Positions 54,084 to 63,355 of a stretch of 64,000 nt of DNA are shown here, piece by piece. Both the position numbers and the translations under genes were made by a program. Positions within the stretch are counted from its first letter, which is position 1, and each line of letters opens with the position of its first letter. Below the pieces are notes generated by a model. That model had not been told where the DNA came from and ran no database searches. It worked only from the letters and a program-made list of their open reading frames with translations. The stretch is from Mesopusillimonas faecipullorum (GTDB lineage: Bacteria; Pseudomonadota; Gammaproteobacteria; Burkholderiales; Burkholderiaceae_B), in NCBI RefSeq assembly GCF_020539505.1, contig NZ_JACDXW010000004.1, forward strand, positions 186,001 through 250,000, read 5' to 3'.

Positions 54084-55226
54084 TTACGCCGCCTGCATGC
54101 CCATGATGCGGCGGTACCAGGCATGAAAATGCAACATGCCGTCTTCCATCGGCGACTGATAGGGGCCGACTTCACTGACGCCTCGCCGCATCAGGGCTTG
54201 GCGCCCGGCATCCATGCGTTCCGCAATTTCGTCGTCTTCTATGGCGGTTTCCATATAGGCGGCGCGCTGCGCAAGCACGAAGTCTCTGTGGTTCTCTGCG
54301 ATATCTTTGGGGTAATAAAACTCGACCACGTTGATGGTGTGCTGCGGGGTAATGGGGTGCAGAGTCGAAAGCACGGCCACGTGCGGATAAAGCTCTATCA
54401 TGTGAGTGGGGAAATACACCACCCAAATCGCGCCAAAGTCGGGTGTGCGGCCGCCTCGATAAGTGAGCAGCTGCTTATGCCATTCCTGATACACCGGACT
54501 GCCCGGAGAGCCGAGCGCGCGATGCACGCCTACGCGTTGCAAGCTATACCAGTCCGAGAACTCCCAGTCCAGGTCTTCGCAAGTCACAAAGCGCCCAAGT
54601 CCAGGATGGAAAGGCCCCACATGGTAGTCTTCCAGATAGACCTCTATAAAGGTTTTCCAGTTGTAGCGGCAATTGTGTACTTCGACGTGATCCAGCACGT
54701 AGTCAGACAGGTCGAACTCAGGGCGCTCGAAAAGCGGTGCCAGGTCTTTAGCGGGATCGCGTTGCCCTTCGAAAAGCAAGCCATGGCAGTTTTTCAGTTC
54801 GAAGCGTTGCAGATCAAGGCAGGGGGACTGTGCGAATTTTGGCGCGCCCAGCAAACGGCCTTGATTGTTGTATGTCCAGCGATGAATAGGGCAAACAATA
54901 TTGCCGCCGGTGCGATGCAGTTTGCCGTGCTGGCTAGCCTGTTCGTGGGGGTTAAAGCCCAGAATAAGCGCTTGCCGGTGGCGACAAACATTGGACAGCA
55001 ACTCTACCCCTTGGGTATTGCGTACCAGCACTCGCCCATTGGATTCCTGGGCCAGCGCGCGCCAATCGCCCGGTTCCGGAACCAGTTTCTCATGCCCGAT
55101 ATAGCGAGCTGATTGCTCGAAAATATGCGCTTTTTCCTGAGCGAAAATGGCTTCGTCGAAATAGTTATCGACAGGCAGTTGTGTACGCGCGGGCGCGAAC
55201 TGAGCCTCGCGACCAATGTCGGCCAT
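54084..55226 (-). CDS. Rieske aromatic ring-hydroxylating oxygenase alpha-subunit-like protein
   Basis: 380 residues. The N-terminal Rieske domain binds [2Fe-2S] through C81-R-H83 and C112-P-I-H115. The 28-residue gap between the two pairs is longer than the usual 15-17. The catalytic domain has the mononuclear iron ligands in FIEVYLEDYHVGPFHPGLG (ExxHxxxxH). There is no beta subunit, ferredoxin or reductase gene beside it. It is divergent from xseB-ispA-dxs, an arrangement I recall as common in Burkholderiales. Function unknown. Confidence 0.88.
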   Translation of the reverse strand: MADIGREAQFAPARTQLPVDNYFDEAIFAQEKAHIFEQSARYIGHEKLVPEPGDWRALAQESNGRVLVRNTQGVELLSNVCRHRQALILGFNPHEQASQHGKLHRTGGNIVCPIHRWTYNNQGRLLGAPKFAQSPCLDLQRFELKNCHGLLFEGQRDPAKDLAPLFERPEFDLSDYVLDHVEVHNCRYNWKTFIEVYLEDYHVGPFHPGLGRFVTCEDLDWEFSDWYSLQRVGVHRALGSPGSPVYQEWHKQLLTYRGGRTPDFGAIWVVYFPTHMIELYPHVAVLSTLHPITPQHTINVVEFYYPKDIAENHRDFVLAQRAAYMETAIEDDEIAERMDAGRQALMRRGVSEVGPYQSPMEDGMLHFHAWYRRIMGMQAA

Positions 55227-55512
55227 GGTGATCCTCCCCCGCTTCGCAGATGTCAGGCTTGGAACCCGCTGGGTTGAGCCTGCTGAGAAGAAACAGACGG
55301 TTGAGCAGAAAGGAGATGGTGAAAGGGCAAGATTGTACCCTAGGGGAGGATTGTTGCTTTCCCGCTCCGGCGATAAGGTGCGGTGTCTTAGGGCAAATAT
55401 GGCCAGCTTGTTGCCAGATATTCACGCCGATACTTTACAATCGCGGCATGCAACGGGTTCAGATGCATGCAGTGCCCCTGAACGCCATCGCTTCATTTTG
55501 TCTGGAACACGC

Positions 55513-55806
55513 ATGAACAAGCCCCTTCCTTTTCCTGAGCAGCAGGCTGGTGCCGGCGAGGCTCAAATGCCGCAGGATTTCGAGACTGCGCTTGCCGAAC
55601 TCGAATCTTTGGTCGCCCGCATGGAAGACGGCGACCTGCCTCTGGAGCAGTCGTTGGCAGCCTACCAGCACGGAGTCGCGTTGGCGCGCCGTTGCCAGGG
55701 TCTGCTGGACAAGGCCGAAGAGCAGGTGAAGGTTTTGCAAGGCAATCTGTTGGAGCCCTATGGGGGCGGCACTGGCGCATCAGATAATTTGAGTGAGCGA
55801 GAGTAA
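55513..55806 (+). CDS. xseB: Exodeoxyribonuclease VII small subunit
   Basis: 97-residue small subunit of ExoVII, which degrades single-stranded DNA. The family core is FETALAELESLVARMEDGDLPLEQSLAAYQHG followed by RCQGLLDKAEEQVKVL. The ATG at 55513 (MNKPLPFPEQ) is used. The open frame continues far upstream through a non-conserved stretch from 55216. It is two bases before ispA, giving the classic xseB-ispA-dxs operon. Confidence 0.93.
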   Translation: MNKPLPFPEQQAGAGEAQMPQDFETALAELESLVARMEDGDLPLEQSLAAYQHGVALARRCQGLLDKAEEQVKVLQGNLLEPYGGGTGASDNLSERE

Positions 55807-55808
55807 GC

Positions 55809-56720
55809 ATGGGGCAGGCAGATTTCCCAAGCTGGCTTGCGCAGCATGTTCAGCGGGTCGAGGCAGCGCTGGAGGGCTGGTTGCCGGCACCTGATGCCGA
55901 ACCTGTCGTATTGCATCAAGCGATGCGTTACGCCGTGCTGGGCGGCGGTAAGCGTGTGCGTGCGGCCTTGGTGTATGCCGCCGGCGAGGTCTGCATCACG
56001 TCTGGGGGCGGCTTGTCGCCGGCGCAGCGCACGGCGCTTGATCGCGCGGCTGCCGCCGTCGAGCTCATTCACGCTTATTCGCTCGTTCACGATGATTTGC
56101 CTTGCATGGACGACGACGATTTGCGTCGCGGGCGACCCACCGTACACAAACAGTATGACGAGGCCACCGCTATGCTGGTAGGCGACGCCTTGCAGCCCCA
56201 GGCCTTCGAGCTGCTGGCACAAATGCCAATTGCGCCGGCCCTGATCGTGCAGTCGGTAGAGCTGCTGGCGCGTGCTGCCGGCAGCGTCGGCATGGTGGGA
56301 GGGCAGTTTGTGGATTGTGTCAGCGTGGGGTTGGCGCTTACCGACGAGCAGTTGCAATCCATGCATGCCATGAAAACAGGCGCAATGCTGCAAGCCAGTA
56401 TCTTGTTGGGTGGCGTGGTGGCTGGGGCAAGCTCTCAGCAGCGCGGTGCGCTAGAAGATTACGCTGAAGCTGTTGGTATCGCCTTTCAAGTGGCCGATGA
56501 CATACTCGATGCAGTGGCCGACACCGCCACTTTGGGTAAAACGGCGGGCAAGGACGCCGCCGCAAATAAGCCAACCTACGTTACATTGCTTGGCCTAGAG
56601 ACGGCGGGGCAACTGCTGGAAGGCCTTAGAAAAGCCGCCCACGAGGCGGTGCGGCCATTGGGGGTTCAAGGGGCGCGTTTGGGGCAGCTGGCTGATTTCA
56701 TTGCTCAGCGCAATCACTAA
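55809..56720 (+). CDS. ispA: Farnesyl diphosphate synthase (polyprenyl synthetase)
   Basis: Condenses IPP with DMAPP and GPP to farnesyl diphosphate. The 303-residue protein has the first Asp-rich motif [23 protein letters not shown], the second [10 protein letters not shown], and [17 protein letters not shown] at the N-terminus, all typical of short-chain trans-prenyltransferases. It starts two bases after xseB. Confidence 0.95.
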   Translation: MGQADFPSWLAQHVQRVEAALEGWLPAPDAEPVVLHQAMRYAVLGGGKRVRAALVYAAGEVCITSGGGLSPAQRTALDRAAAAVELIHAYSLVHDDLPCMDDDDLRRGRPTVHKQYDEATAMLVGDALQPQAFELLAQMPIAPALIVQSVELLARAAGSVGMVGGQFVDCVSVGLALTDEQLQSMHAMKTGAMLQASILLGGVVAGASSQQRGALEDYAEAVGIAFQVADDILDAVADTATLGKTAGKDAAANKPTYVTLLGLETAGQLLEGLRKAAHEAVRPLGVQGARLGQLADFIAQRNH

Positions 56721-56812
56721 GCGCCCCAGGGAGCTTAGTGATCCGCCTTCCGTGTGGGGTCTTTGAGACACTGCCCCCGGCTTCCTTTATCATTACGGGA
56801 TTGTTCCCGTTC

Positions 56813-58726
56813 ATGTCGTCCATGTCGTTTTCCCTGCTAGAAACCATTCAGTCGCCAGCTGACCTCAAGCCGCTGGAACGTCGTCAGCTTAAACAGCTGG
56901 CGCAGGAATTGCGCGCCTTTATCTTGCAATCCGTTTCACGCACGGGGGGGCACTTGTCGTCCAATCTGGGCACGGTAGAGCTCACCGTAGCCTTGCATCG
57001 CGTCTTCAATACTCCCGAAGACAGATTGGTATGGGATGTCGGGCATCAATCCTATGCCCACAAGATCCTTACCGGTAGGCGCTTGGATATGGCGACTCTG
57101 CGCCAGCAGGGCGGCATTTCAGGCTTTCCCAAGCGTAGCGAGTCGCCTTACGACGCGTTTGGCACCGCGCATTCGTCCACCTCGATATCCGCAGTGCTGG
57201 GCATGGCGGTAGCCGCTCGTCAATTGGGTAAGCGCGAGCGTCGTCATGTGGCCGTCATCGGCGATGGCGCCATGACGGCCGGTCAAGCCTTCGAGGCACT
57301 GAATAATGCCGGTGTGACCCCTGATATCGATATGCTCGTGATTCTTAACGATAACGATATGTCGATCTCTCCGCCTGTGGGGGCGTTGAACCACTATTTC
57401 GCCCGCTTGATGTCGGGTGGGTTCTATGCGGCTGCCAAAAACGTGGGGCGTGCGGTTCTACAGCACGTGCCGCCCGTGCTCGAGTTGGCGCGGCGTTTCG
57501 AAGGGCACGCCAAGGGCATGATGGCTCGGCCCGCCACGCTGTTTGAAGAGTTGGGCTTCAATTACGTGGGTCCCATAGACGGCCACGATCTGGACGCGCT
57601 CATTCCTACCCTCGAGAATCTGCGCTCATTGGGGGGGCTACAGTTTCTGCATGTGGTCACCCGCAAAGGGCAAGGCTACAAATTAGCCGAGGCCGACCCC
57701 GTGCTTTATCATGGGCCCGGCAAGTTTGACCCCGAGGTGGGTATTCAGGCCGCAACTACGCCAGCCAAACAAAGCTTTACCCAGGTATTTGGGCAATGGT
57801 TGTGCGATATGGCTCAAGCCGACGAAAAGCTGGTGGGCGTCACGCCTGCCATGCGCGAAGGCAGCGGCATGGTTGAGTTCCATCAGCGCTTTCCCCAGCG
57901 TTACTTCGACGTGGGTATCGCCGAGCAGCACGCGGTCACCTTTGCCGCAGGATTGGCGGCAGAAGGGCTGAAGCCCGTGCTGGCTATCTATTCCACTTTC
58001 CTGCAAAGAGCTTACGATCAGCTCATCCATGATGTGGCCTTGCAAAATCTGGATGTCACCTTCGCGCTAGATCGCGCGGGTTTGGTTGGCGCCGACGGCG
58101 CGACGCATGCGGGTAATTACGACATTGCCTTCTTGCGATGTGTGCCCAACATGGTCGTCGCGACTCCCTCCGACGAGCACGAGGCGCGCCTGTTATTGAA
58201 CGCCTGTTATCACTACCCCGGCCCGGCTTCCGTACGGTATCCGCGCGGGGCAGGCACCGGGGTCGAGGCCGGCAACTCATTAGCGCCTGTTCCCATTGGT
58301 AAGGCCAGAGTGCTGCGGCAGGGTCGGCATTTAGCGATTCTTGGATTCGGTACACGAGTGCCTGAGGCCCTGAAGGCCGCCCAGCGCCTAGATGCCACAC
58401 TTGTCGACATGCGATTCGTCAAGCCGCTTGATGCCGAGCTCCTAAACGAGCTCGCCGCAGACCACTCGTTTTTTGCCACGGTTGAAGAAGCAGCCGTAAT
58501 GGGTGGGGCCGGCGGAGCGGTGCAAGAGCATTTCAACAGCCAGGGTATTACTGTGCCATTGCTGCAACTAGGCCTGCCCGATCGATTCATCGATCATGGC
58601 GATCAATCGGGTTTGTTGGCCCAGCTGGGGCTAGACGCCAAGGGTATCGAAGCGGCCATATTGCAACGCTTTCCCACCCTGAAAGACCTTGTGCAAAAAG
58701 GGGTTTCGCAGCAAGCGGCCTCATGA
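56813..58726 (+). CDS. dxs: 1-deoxy-D-xylulose-5-phosphate synthase
   Basis: First enzyme of the MEP isoprenoid pathway. It condenses pyruvate and glyceraldehyde 3-phosphate with thiamine diphosphate. The 637-residue protein has [36 protein letters not shown] and the ThDP/Mg motif [18 protein letters not shown]. The transketolase central part [18 protein letters not shown] and [16 protein letters not shown] also match. ATGs at 56813 and 56822 are possible starts, and an earlier in-frame GTG at 56738 is not. Last gene of xseB-ispA-dxs. Confidence 0.95.
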   Translation: MSSMSFSLLETIQSPADLKPLERRQLKQLAQELRAFILQSVSRTGGHLSSNLGTVELTVALHRVFNTPEDRLVWDVGHQSYAHKILTGRRLDMATLRQQGGISGFPKRSESPYDAFGTAHSSTSISAVLGMAVAARQLGKRERRHVAVIGDGAMTAGQAFEALNNAGVTPDIDMLVILNDNDMSISPPVGALNHYFARLMSGGFYAAAKNVGRAVLQHVPPVLELARRFEGHAKGMMARPATLFEELGFNYVGPIDGHDLDALIPTLENLRSLGGLQFLHVVTRKGQGYKLAEADPVLYHGPGKFDPEVGIQAATTPAKQSFTQVFGQWLCDMAQADEKLVGVTPAMREGSGMVEFHQRFPQRYFDVGIAEQHAVTFAAGLAAEGLKPVLAIYSTFLQRAYDQLIHDVALQNLDVTFALDRAGLVGADGATHAGNYDIAFLRCVPNMVVATPSDEHEARLLLNACYHYPGPASVRYPRGAGTGVEAGNSLAPVPIGKARVLRQGRHLAILGFGTRVPEALKAAQRLDATLVDMRFVKPLDAELLNELAADHSFFATVEEAAVMGGAGGAVQEHFNSQGITVPLLQLGLPDRFIDHGDQSGLLAQLGLDAKGIEAAILQRFPTLKDLVQKGVSQQAAS

Positions 58727-58801
58727 TGGGCCATAATAGCCCTTTAATTTTGTGTTTTTCCGATTGCGGCGTGTGCGTATGCGACACGTTGCCGAGCGCT
58801 T

Positions 58802-59614
58802 ATGAATACCATTACCGATAGCGTCGTGGCTATGCCCGACGTGCAAAGCAGCCTGGATACCCGCCACTTGCCCATACAGCGGGTAGGGGTGCGTAGCGTG
58901 CGTCATCCTATGCTGATCAGCGGCGGCGAAGGCCAGGCTGCTCTGCCCACCGTTGCCGAATGGGAACTCACGGTAGCACTGCCGGCCCACGAAAAGGGTA
59001 CACATATGTCCCGGTTCGTGGCCTTGCTAGACGAATACCGTCCTCAAGCCATGACGCCCGCGCTGTTTTGCGATATGGCCGAAAAGATGCTGCCGCTGCT
59101 CAACGCCGAGCAAGGTGACCTGACTGCCGTATTTCCGTATTTCATCAACAAGGTGGCGCCTGTTTCAGGAGTTGCCAGCCTGATGGACTACGAAGTCACA
59201 TGGCTCGCTCGTTCGCAGGTGGGTAAACCCACTGAATTCGAGTTGACTGTCTTGGTGCCTGTTACCAGCTTATGCCCTTGTTCCAAAGCCATCTCCGAGT
59301 ACGGCGCACATAATCAGCGTTCTCACGTTACAGTCCAAGCCAGCTTTGGTTCGCCCGAGCAGGTCGATATCGTGACGCTGATCCAGCGCATCGAGCAGCA
59401 AGCCTCGTGCGAGTTGTGGGGTTTGCTTAAGCGCGGCGACGAAAAATACGTCACTGAACGTGCTTACGACAATCCCAAGTTTGTTGAAGACCTGGTGCGT
59501 GATGTGGCGGTGCAAGTGCGCGACTTCCCTGGCGTACAGCAATATCGGGTCGAAGCCGAGAACTTCGAGTCCATTCATAACCATTCCGCCTATGCGGTAG
59601 TGGTTGGCCCCTGA
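58802..59614 (+). CDS. folE2: GTP cyclohydrolase FolE2 (type IB)
   Basis: 270-residue GCYH-IB enzyme making 7,8-dihydroneopterin triphosphate from GTP for folate synthesis. Family signatures include [26 protein letters not shown] and [20 protein letters not shown]. Type IB enzymes use metals other than zinc and often replace FolE under zinc limitation, or are the only GTP cyclohydrolase. I see no convincing Zur site in the 75-base upstream gap. A terminator follows. Confidence 0.93.
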   Translation: MNTITDSVVAMPDVQSSLDTRHLPIQRVGVRSVRHPMLISGGEGQAALPTVAEWELTVALPAHEKGTHMSRFVALLDEYRPQAMTPALFCDMAEKMLPLLNAEQGDLTAVFPYFINKVAPVSGVASLMDYEVTWLARSQVGKPTEFELTVLVPVTSLCPCSKAISEYGAHNQRSHVTVQASFGSPEQVDIVTLIQRIEQQASCELWGLLKRGDEKYVTERAYDNPKFVEDLVRDVAVQVRDFPGVQQYRVEAENFESIHNHSAYAVVVGP

Positions 59615-59633
59615 CACAGGCGGCGGTTTTACG

Positions 59634-59662
59634 GCGCCCGCACGGATAATGCGGGCGCTTTT
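59634..59662 (+). terminator. Terminator after folE2
   Basis: GCGCCCGCA (59634-59642) and TGCGGGCGC (59650-59658) form a stem with a seven-base loop, followed by TTTT. Confidence 0.85.
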
Positions 59663-59681
59663 CTCGTGTGTTTTGGCAATA

Positions 59682-59690
59682 TGCTAAAAT
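59682..59690 (+). promoter_or_regulatory. Extended -10 promoter of the rpsF operon
   Basis: TGCTAAAAT (59682-59690) is an extended -10 (TGn-TAAAAT). The spacer and -35 region overlap the folE2 terminator tail and are poor. The resulting leader would be about 105 bases long, enough for S6:S18 autoregulation. Confidence 0.5.
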
Positions 59691-59802
59691 GCCGGGTTTC
59701 TTGCTCGACTCGTTGGCAGCTTATTTGCTTGCAAACGGGCGGGCTACCCCCTGAAAGGCCGGGTTGGCTGGCCCTAACAGGGAAATCCACAGGAGTGCAT
59801 TA

Positions 59803-60183
59803 ATGCGTCATTACGAAATCGTATTCATCGTGCATCCCGACCAAAGCGAGCAAGTGCCCGCCATGGTCGAGCGCTATCAGGCCCTGGTTACGGCCGATGG
59901 TGGCAAGGTGCATCGTCTTGAAGACTGGGGCCGCCGTCAACTGGCTTACCCTATCCAGAAACTCGTCAAAGCCCACTACGTCTGCATGAACATCGAATGC
60001 AGCCAAGGCGTCCTCGACGAACTCGAACACTCGTTCCGCTACAACGATGCTGTGCTGCGTCACTTGGTCATCAAGGCTGACAAAGCTGAAACCGAACCTT
60101 CCATCATGATGAAGTCGGTCGAGCGCGAAGAAGCCCGCAAGGTCAGCGCTGAAGCCAGCACCGAAGCTGAAACGCAAGAGTAA
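59803..60183 (+). CDS. rpsF: 30S ribosomal protein S6
   Basis: 126-residue S6, partner of S18 on the 30S platform. The core is [45 protein letters not shown] and [14 protein letters not shown], with an acidic Glu-rich C-terminal tail. AGGAG at 59791-59795 fixes the ATG at 59803. An in-frame upstream ATG at 59764 is rejected. First gene of rpsF-priB-rpsR-rplI. Confidence 0.96.
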   Translation: MRHYEIVFIVHPDQSEQVPAMVERYQALVTADGGKVHRLEDWGRRQLAYPIQKLVKAHYVCMNIECSQGVLDELEHSFRYNDAVLRHLVIKADKAETEPSIMMKSVEREEARKVSAEASTEAETQE

Positions 60184-60195
60184 TAGTCGGTTGGC

Positions 60196-60528
60196 ATGTC
60201 TGGCACGCTTGGCGTGAACCAGCTCAGCCTTACGGCTCAGGTGCTTGAAACCCAGCCCATACGCTATACGCCCGCAGGGCAAGCGGTGCTGGAAATGCGC
60301 CTAGAGCACGAGTCGGAAGTCGTTGAAGCAGGGGTGGCCAGACGCGTGTCGCTAACCCTGACGGCCGTAGCCATAGGTGATATTGCCTTGCTATTGGCAG
60401 ATGTGGCGCTTGGTGCCCCATTAACCATAAAAGGGTTTCTGGCTCCCAAGCGTAAGGGTTCCGACAGGTTGGTGCTGCACATTCAACAGGCGGGGCGTTT
60501 GGCTCCGTCCGATGGTTGGGTGGCCTAA
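60196..60528 (+). CDS. priB: Primosomal replication protein PriB
   Basis: 110-residue single OB-fold ssDNA-binding protein that helps PriA restart stalled forks. The family start is NQLSLTAQVLETQPIRYTPAGQAVLEMRLEHES, and KGFLAPKRKGSDRLVLHIQQ near the end is typical. Its place between rpsF and rpsR is the standard one in Beta- and Gammaproteobacteria. Confidence 0.92.
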   Translation: MSGTLGVNQLSLTAQVLETQPIRYTPAGQAVLEMRLEHESEVVEAGVARRVSLTLTAVAIGDIALLLADVALGAPLTIKGFLAPKRKGSDRLVLHIQQAGRLAPSDGWVA

Positions 60529-60618
60529 GACCCCCGCTTTTCAGGCATGTTGGCAATCATTCGAATGGCGCATGGCCGCAATTGACGGCTGCGCATAGAT
60601 ACAGTTAAGAGGCTTACC

Positions 60619-60891
60619 ATGGCACAGTTCAAAAAACGTAAGGAAAAACGCCGCTTCGGACAACAGAATCCTCTGTTCAAGCGTCGCAAGTTCTGCCGCT
60701 TCACGGTGGCTGGCGTCGATCAGATCGATTACAAAGATCTCGACACGCTGCGTGACTTCATCCAAGAAAACGGCAAGATCATTCCTGCCCGTCTGACCGG
60801 TACCAAGGCTCACTACCAGCGTCAGCTGGACACCGCCATCAAGCGCGCGCGCTTCCTGGCCCTGTTGCCTTACACCGATAACCACAAGTAA
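60619..60891 (+). CDS. rpsR: 30S ribosomal protein S18
   Basis: 90 residues with the S18 core: [46 protein letters not shown] and [14 protein letters not shown]. It forms a heterodimer with S6, encoded two genes upstream. The 90-base gap after priB holds no obvious promoter. Confidence 0.97.
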   Translation: MAQFKKRKEKRRFGQQNPLFKRRKFCRFTVAGVDQIDYKDLDTLRDFIQENGKIIPARLTGTKAHYQRQLDTAIKRARFLALLPYTDNHK

Positions 60892-60905
60892 TCGAGGGTC
60901 CAGTC

Positions 60906-61361
60906 ATGCAAGTCATTCTGCTCGAAAAAGTCGCTAACCTGGGCAATCTGGGCGAAGTCGTCCGTGTCCGTGACGGTTACGCTCGCAATTACCTCATCCC
61001 CCAAAAAATTGCTCGCCGTGCTACGCAATCAGCTATCGCTGAATTCGAAGCCCGCCGTGCCGAGCTTGAAAAGCAACAGGCCGAGAAACTGGCTGCTGCT
61101 GAAGCGCTGGGTAGCAAACTTGATGCGCAAGTTATCAAGATCTCCCAGAAAGCCGGTGTCGATGGCCGTCTGTTCGGTTCCGTCACGACCATGGACATCG
61201 CTGCCGCACTGCTCGAGAACGGTTTTGAAGGTATCGCCAAATCGCAGGTTCGCCTGCCCGACGGCGCCATCAAGGCTGTGGGTGAGTTCCCCGTCCAAGT
61301 TGCACTGCACGCCGACGTTGTCGTGGGTGTTACTGTGCAAGTTATCGGCGAGATGGCTTAA
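60906..61361 (+). CDS. rplI: 50S ribosomal protein L9
   Basis: 151 residues. The N-terminal RNA-binding domain is [40 protein letters not shown] long helix with [21 protein letters not shown] links to the C-terminal domain ([21 protein letters not shown]). It lies 14 bases after rpsR, at the end of the operon. Confidence 0.97.
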   Translation: MQVILLEKVANLGNLGEVVRVRDGYARNYLIPQKIARRATQSAIAEFEARRAELEKQQAEKLAAAEALGSKLDAQVIKISQKAGVDGRLFGSVTTMDIAAALLENGFEGIAKSQVRLPDGAIKAVGEFPVQVALHADVVVGVTVQVIGEMA

Positions 61362-61416
61362 GCCTACGCAAGGGCGGCATACGGTTACCTATCAAGTGTG
61401 ATCAATTCGCCACGCG

Positions 61417-61453
61417 CATGGTAAATTGGCAGGTGCAAGCCTGCATTACCATG
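61417..61453 (+). repeat. Bipartite hairpin between rplI and dnaB
   Basis: The outer stem is CATGGTAA (61417-61424) with TTACCATG (61446-61453), and the inner stem GCAGG (61429-61433) with CCTGC (61440-61444). It lacks a T tract, so it is not an ordinary terminator. It precedes the true terminator by about 20 bases. Confidence 0.6.
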
Positions 61454-61472
61454 CCGCGTAATTTGCAAGAAT

Positions 61473-61501
61473 GAAGCCGGTTCGTCCGGCTTCATTTTTT
61501 T
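61473..61501 (+). terminator. Terminator after rplI, directly before dnaB
   Basis: GAAGCCGG (61473-61480) and CCGGCTTC (61486-61493) with loop TTCGT, followed by ATTTTTTT. It ends 24 bases before the dnaB ATG. Confidence 0.88.
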
Positions 61502-61524
61502 CTTCGTCAGTAAGGCAATCCCAG

Positions 61525-62898
61525 ATGGAACCCATGAAAAACGCCGTCGATCCTTCGATTGAGTATCTGCGTGTCCCGCCGCACTCTATCGAGGCAGAGC
61601 AATCGGTGCTTGGCGGCTTGTTGTTGGACAACAGCTCTTGGGATCGCATCACCGATCTGCTAACCGAAGAAGATTTTTACCGTTTCGACCACAAGATCAT
61701 TTGGCAGCATATTAGCCGGCTGATCGGGCTGGCAAGGCCAGCCGACGTAGTGACGGTGCACGAGTCTCTGTCCAGTGCAGGTAAGGCTGAGGAAACAGGG
61801 GGGCTTGCCTACCTGAACGCCTTGGCGCATAACACGCCTTCGGCGGCCAATATCCGTCGCTATGCCGAGATCGTGCGCGAGCGCGCCATGTTACGTAAGC
61901 TGGTGTCGGTGGCTGACGAGATCGCCGCCGGCGCGCTCAACCCTCAAGGTAAAGAGGCGCGCCAGCTTCTGGACGAAGCAGAATCCAAAGTCTTTCAGAT
62001 CGCCCAAGAAGGTGAACGAGGCTCGGCTGGCTTTCAAGATATTCAGCCCCTGTTAACCCAGGTGGTCGAGCGTATCGACGAGCTCTATCACCGCGAAGGG
62101 GATTCCGATGTCACGGGCGTTCCAACTGGGTTTGCCGACCTGGACCGCATGACTTCAGGCTTGCAGCCGGGCGATTTGGTTATCGTTGCCGGGCGGCCTT
62201 CCATGGGGAAAACTTCGTTTTCGATGAATATCGGCGAACACGTAGCCATCGAGCAGGGGCTGCCGGTCGCAGTGTTCTCCATGGAAATGGGTGCGGTGCA
62301 GTTGGCTATGCGTATGGTGGGTTCGGTAGGTATGCTGGACCAGCATCGCATGCGTACCGGCAAGCTTACGGCAGATGACTGGCCCCGTCTCACACACGCA
62401 GTGCAACAGGTGCAGCAAGCGCAAATCTATATTGACGAAAGCCCTGCGCTGAGCGCCATGGAGGTGCGTGCGCGTGCGCGTCGCCTGGCGCGTCAATGTG
62501 GGCAACTGGGTTTGATTATCATCGACTACTTGCAGCTGATGTCCGGTTCGGGCGGCGAAAACCGAGCCACCGAAATTTCAGAGATCAGCCGTTCGCTCAA
62601 AGGTTTGGCCAAGGAGCTCAACTGTCCCTTGATTGCCCTGTCGCAGCTTAACCGCAGTCTTGAGCAAAGGCCCAACAAGCGCCCTGTGATGAGCGACTTG
62701 CGTGAGTCTGGTGCTATCGAGCAGGACGCCGACGTTATTCTGTTTATTTATCGCGATGAGGTATACAACCCCGATTCGCCAGACAAAGGGTCGGCTGAGA
62801 TCATTATCGGTAAGCAGCGTAACGGCCCTATCGGGACAGTACGCCTCACTTTCCAGGGCGCCAGTACGCGTTTCCTGAACTTTACTTCTGCCCTTTAA
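61525..62898 (+). CDS. dnaB: Replicative DNA helicase DnaB
   Basis: 457-residue hexameric helicase of the replication fork. The N-terminal domain starts DPSIEYLRVPPHSIEAEQSVLGGLLLDN. The RecA-like motor has Walker A AGRPSMGKTS, the Walker B region GLIIIDYLQLMSG, and LSQLNRSLEQRPNKRPVMSDLRESGAIEQDADVI. The ATG at 61525 (MEPMKNAV) has AAGG upstream. An earlier in-frame codon lies inside the terminator. Linkage to rplI is conserved. Confidence 0.96.
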   Translation: MEPMKNAVDPSIEYLRVPPHSIEAEQSVLGGLLLDNSSWDRITDLLTEEDFYRFDHKIIWQHISRLIGLARPADVVTVHESLSSAGKAEETGGLAYLNALAHNTPSAANIRRYAEIVRERAMLRKLVSVADEIAAGALNPQGKEARQLLDEAESKVFQIAQEGERGSAGFQDIQPLLTQVVERIDELYHREGDSDVTGVPTGFADLDRMTSGLQPGDLVIVAGRPSMGKTSFSMNIGEHVAIEQGLPVAVFSMEMGAVQLAMRMVGSVGMLDQHRMRTGKLTADDWPRLTHAVQQVQQAQIYIDESPALSAMEVRARARRLARQCGQLGLIIIDYLQLMSGSGGENRATEISEISRSLKGLAKELNCPLIALSQLNRSLEQRPNKRPVMSDLRESGAIEQDADVILFIYRDEVYNPDSPDKGSAEIIIGKQRNGPIGTVRLTFQGASTRFLNFTSAL

Positions 62899-63323
62899 TC
62901 GTTACCAGGGCTTTGTTTTGGAGTGTCTGGCTCCGGGCGGCTCCATAGCCAGGCCAATACGCAAGCCATACTAAGCATGGCGAACCCGGTCAACCATGGG
63001 CTGAAGGCCGTCAGGTACAGAATGACAGCGCAAAGTGCCATGGAGGCGCTGGCTCCCCATTTGGCACGCCGGCTCACCTTACGCCCATCGGACCAGTTGG
63101 CTAAGGAAGGCCCAAACCAACGGTGTTTTGATAGCCAGGCATGAAAGCGGGGCGAACTGCGGGCTGCTGCCCACGCGGCGATCAAGACAAAGACTGTACT
63201 GGGCATGCCCGGCAACACAGCGCCGATAAAAGCCAAGCCCAAGCTGATGACGGCCACGGCCAGCCATAGCCCCCGCATAAATCGCGACCTGGCTAAGGAA
63301 GGGGTGGGCCGTGGGGGTTGCAT
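62895..63323 (-). CDS. DUF454 family inner membrane protein (YbaN-like)
   Basis: 142 residues with two to three hydrophobic segments: RGLWLAVAVISLGLAFIGAVLPGMPSTVFVLIAAW, then ALCAVILYLTAFSPWLTGFAMLSMACVLAWLW. The blocks LPGMPSTVFVLIAAWAAARSSPRFHAWL and RKVSRRAKWGASAS match DUF454. Function unknown. Its stop overlaps the dnaB stop by four bases. Confidence 0.85.
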   Translation of the reverse strand: MQPPRPTPSLARSRFMRGLWLAVAVISLGLAFIGAVLPGMPSTVFVLIAAWAAARSSPRFHAWLSKHRWFGPSLANWSDGRKVSRRAKWGASASMALCAVILYLTAFSPWLTGFAMLSMACVLAWLWSRPEPDTPKQSPGND

Positions 63324-63355
63324 AAATAAGAAATAAGTCGCGCTTTATGTAGGAC

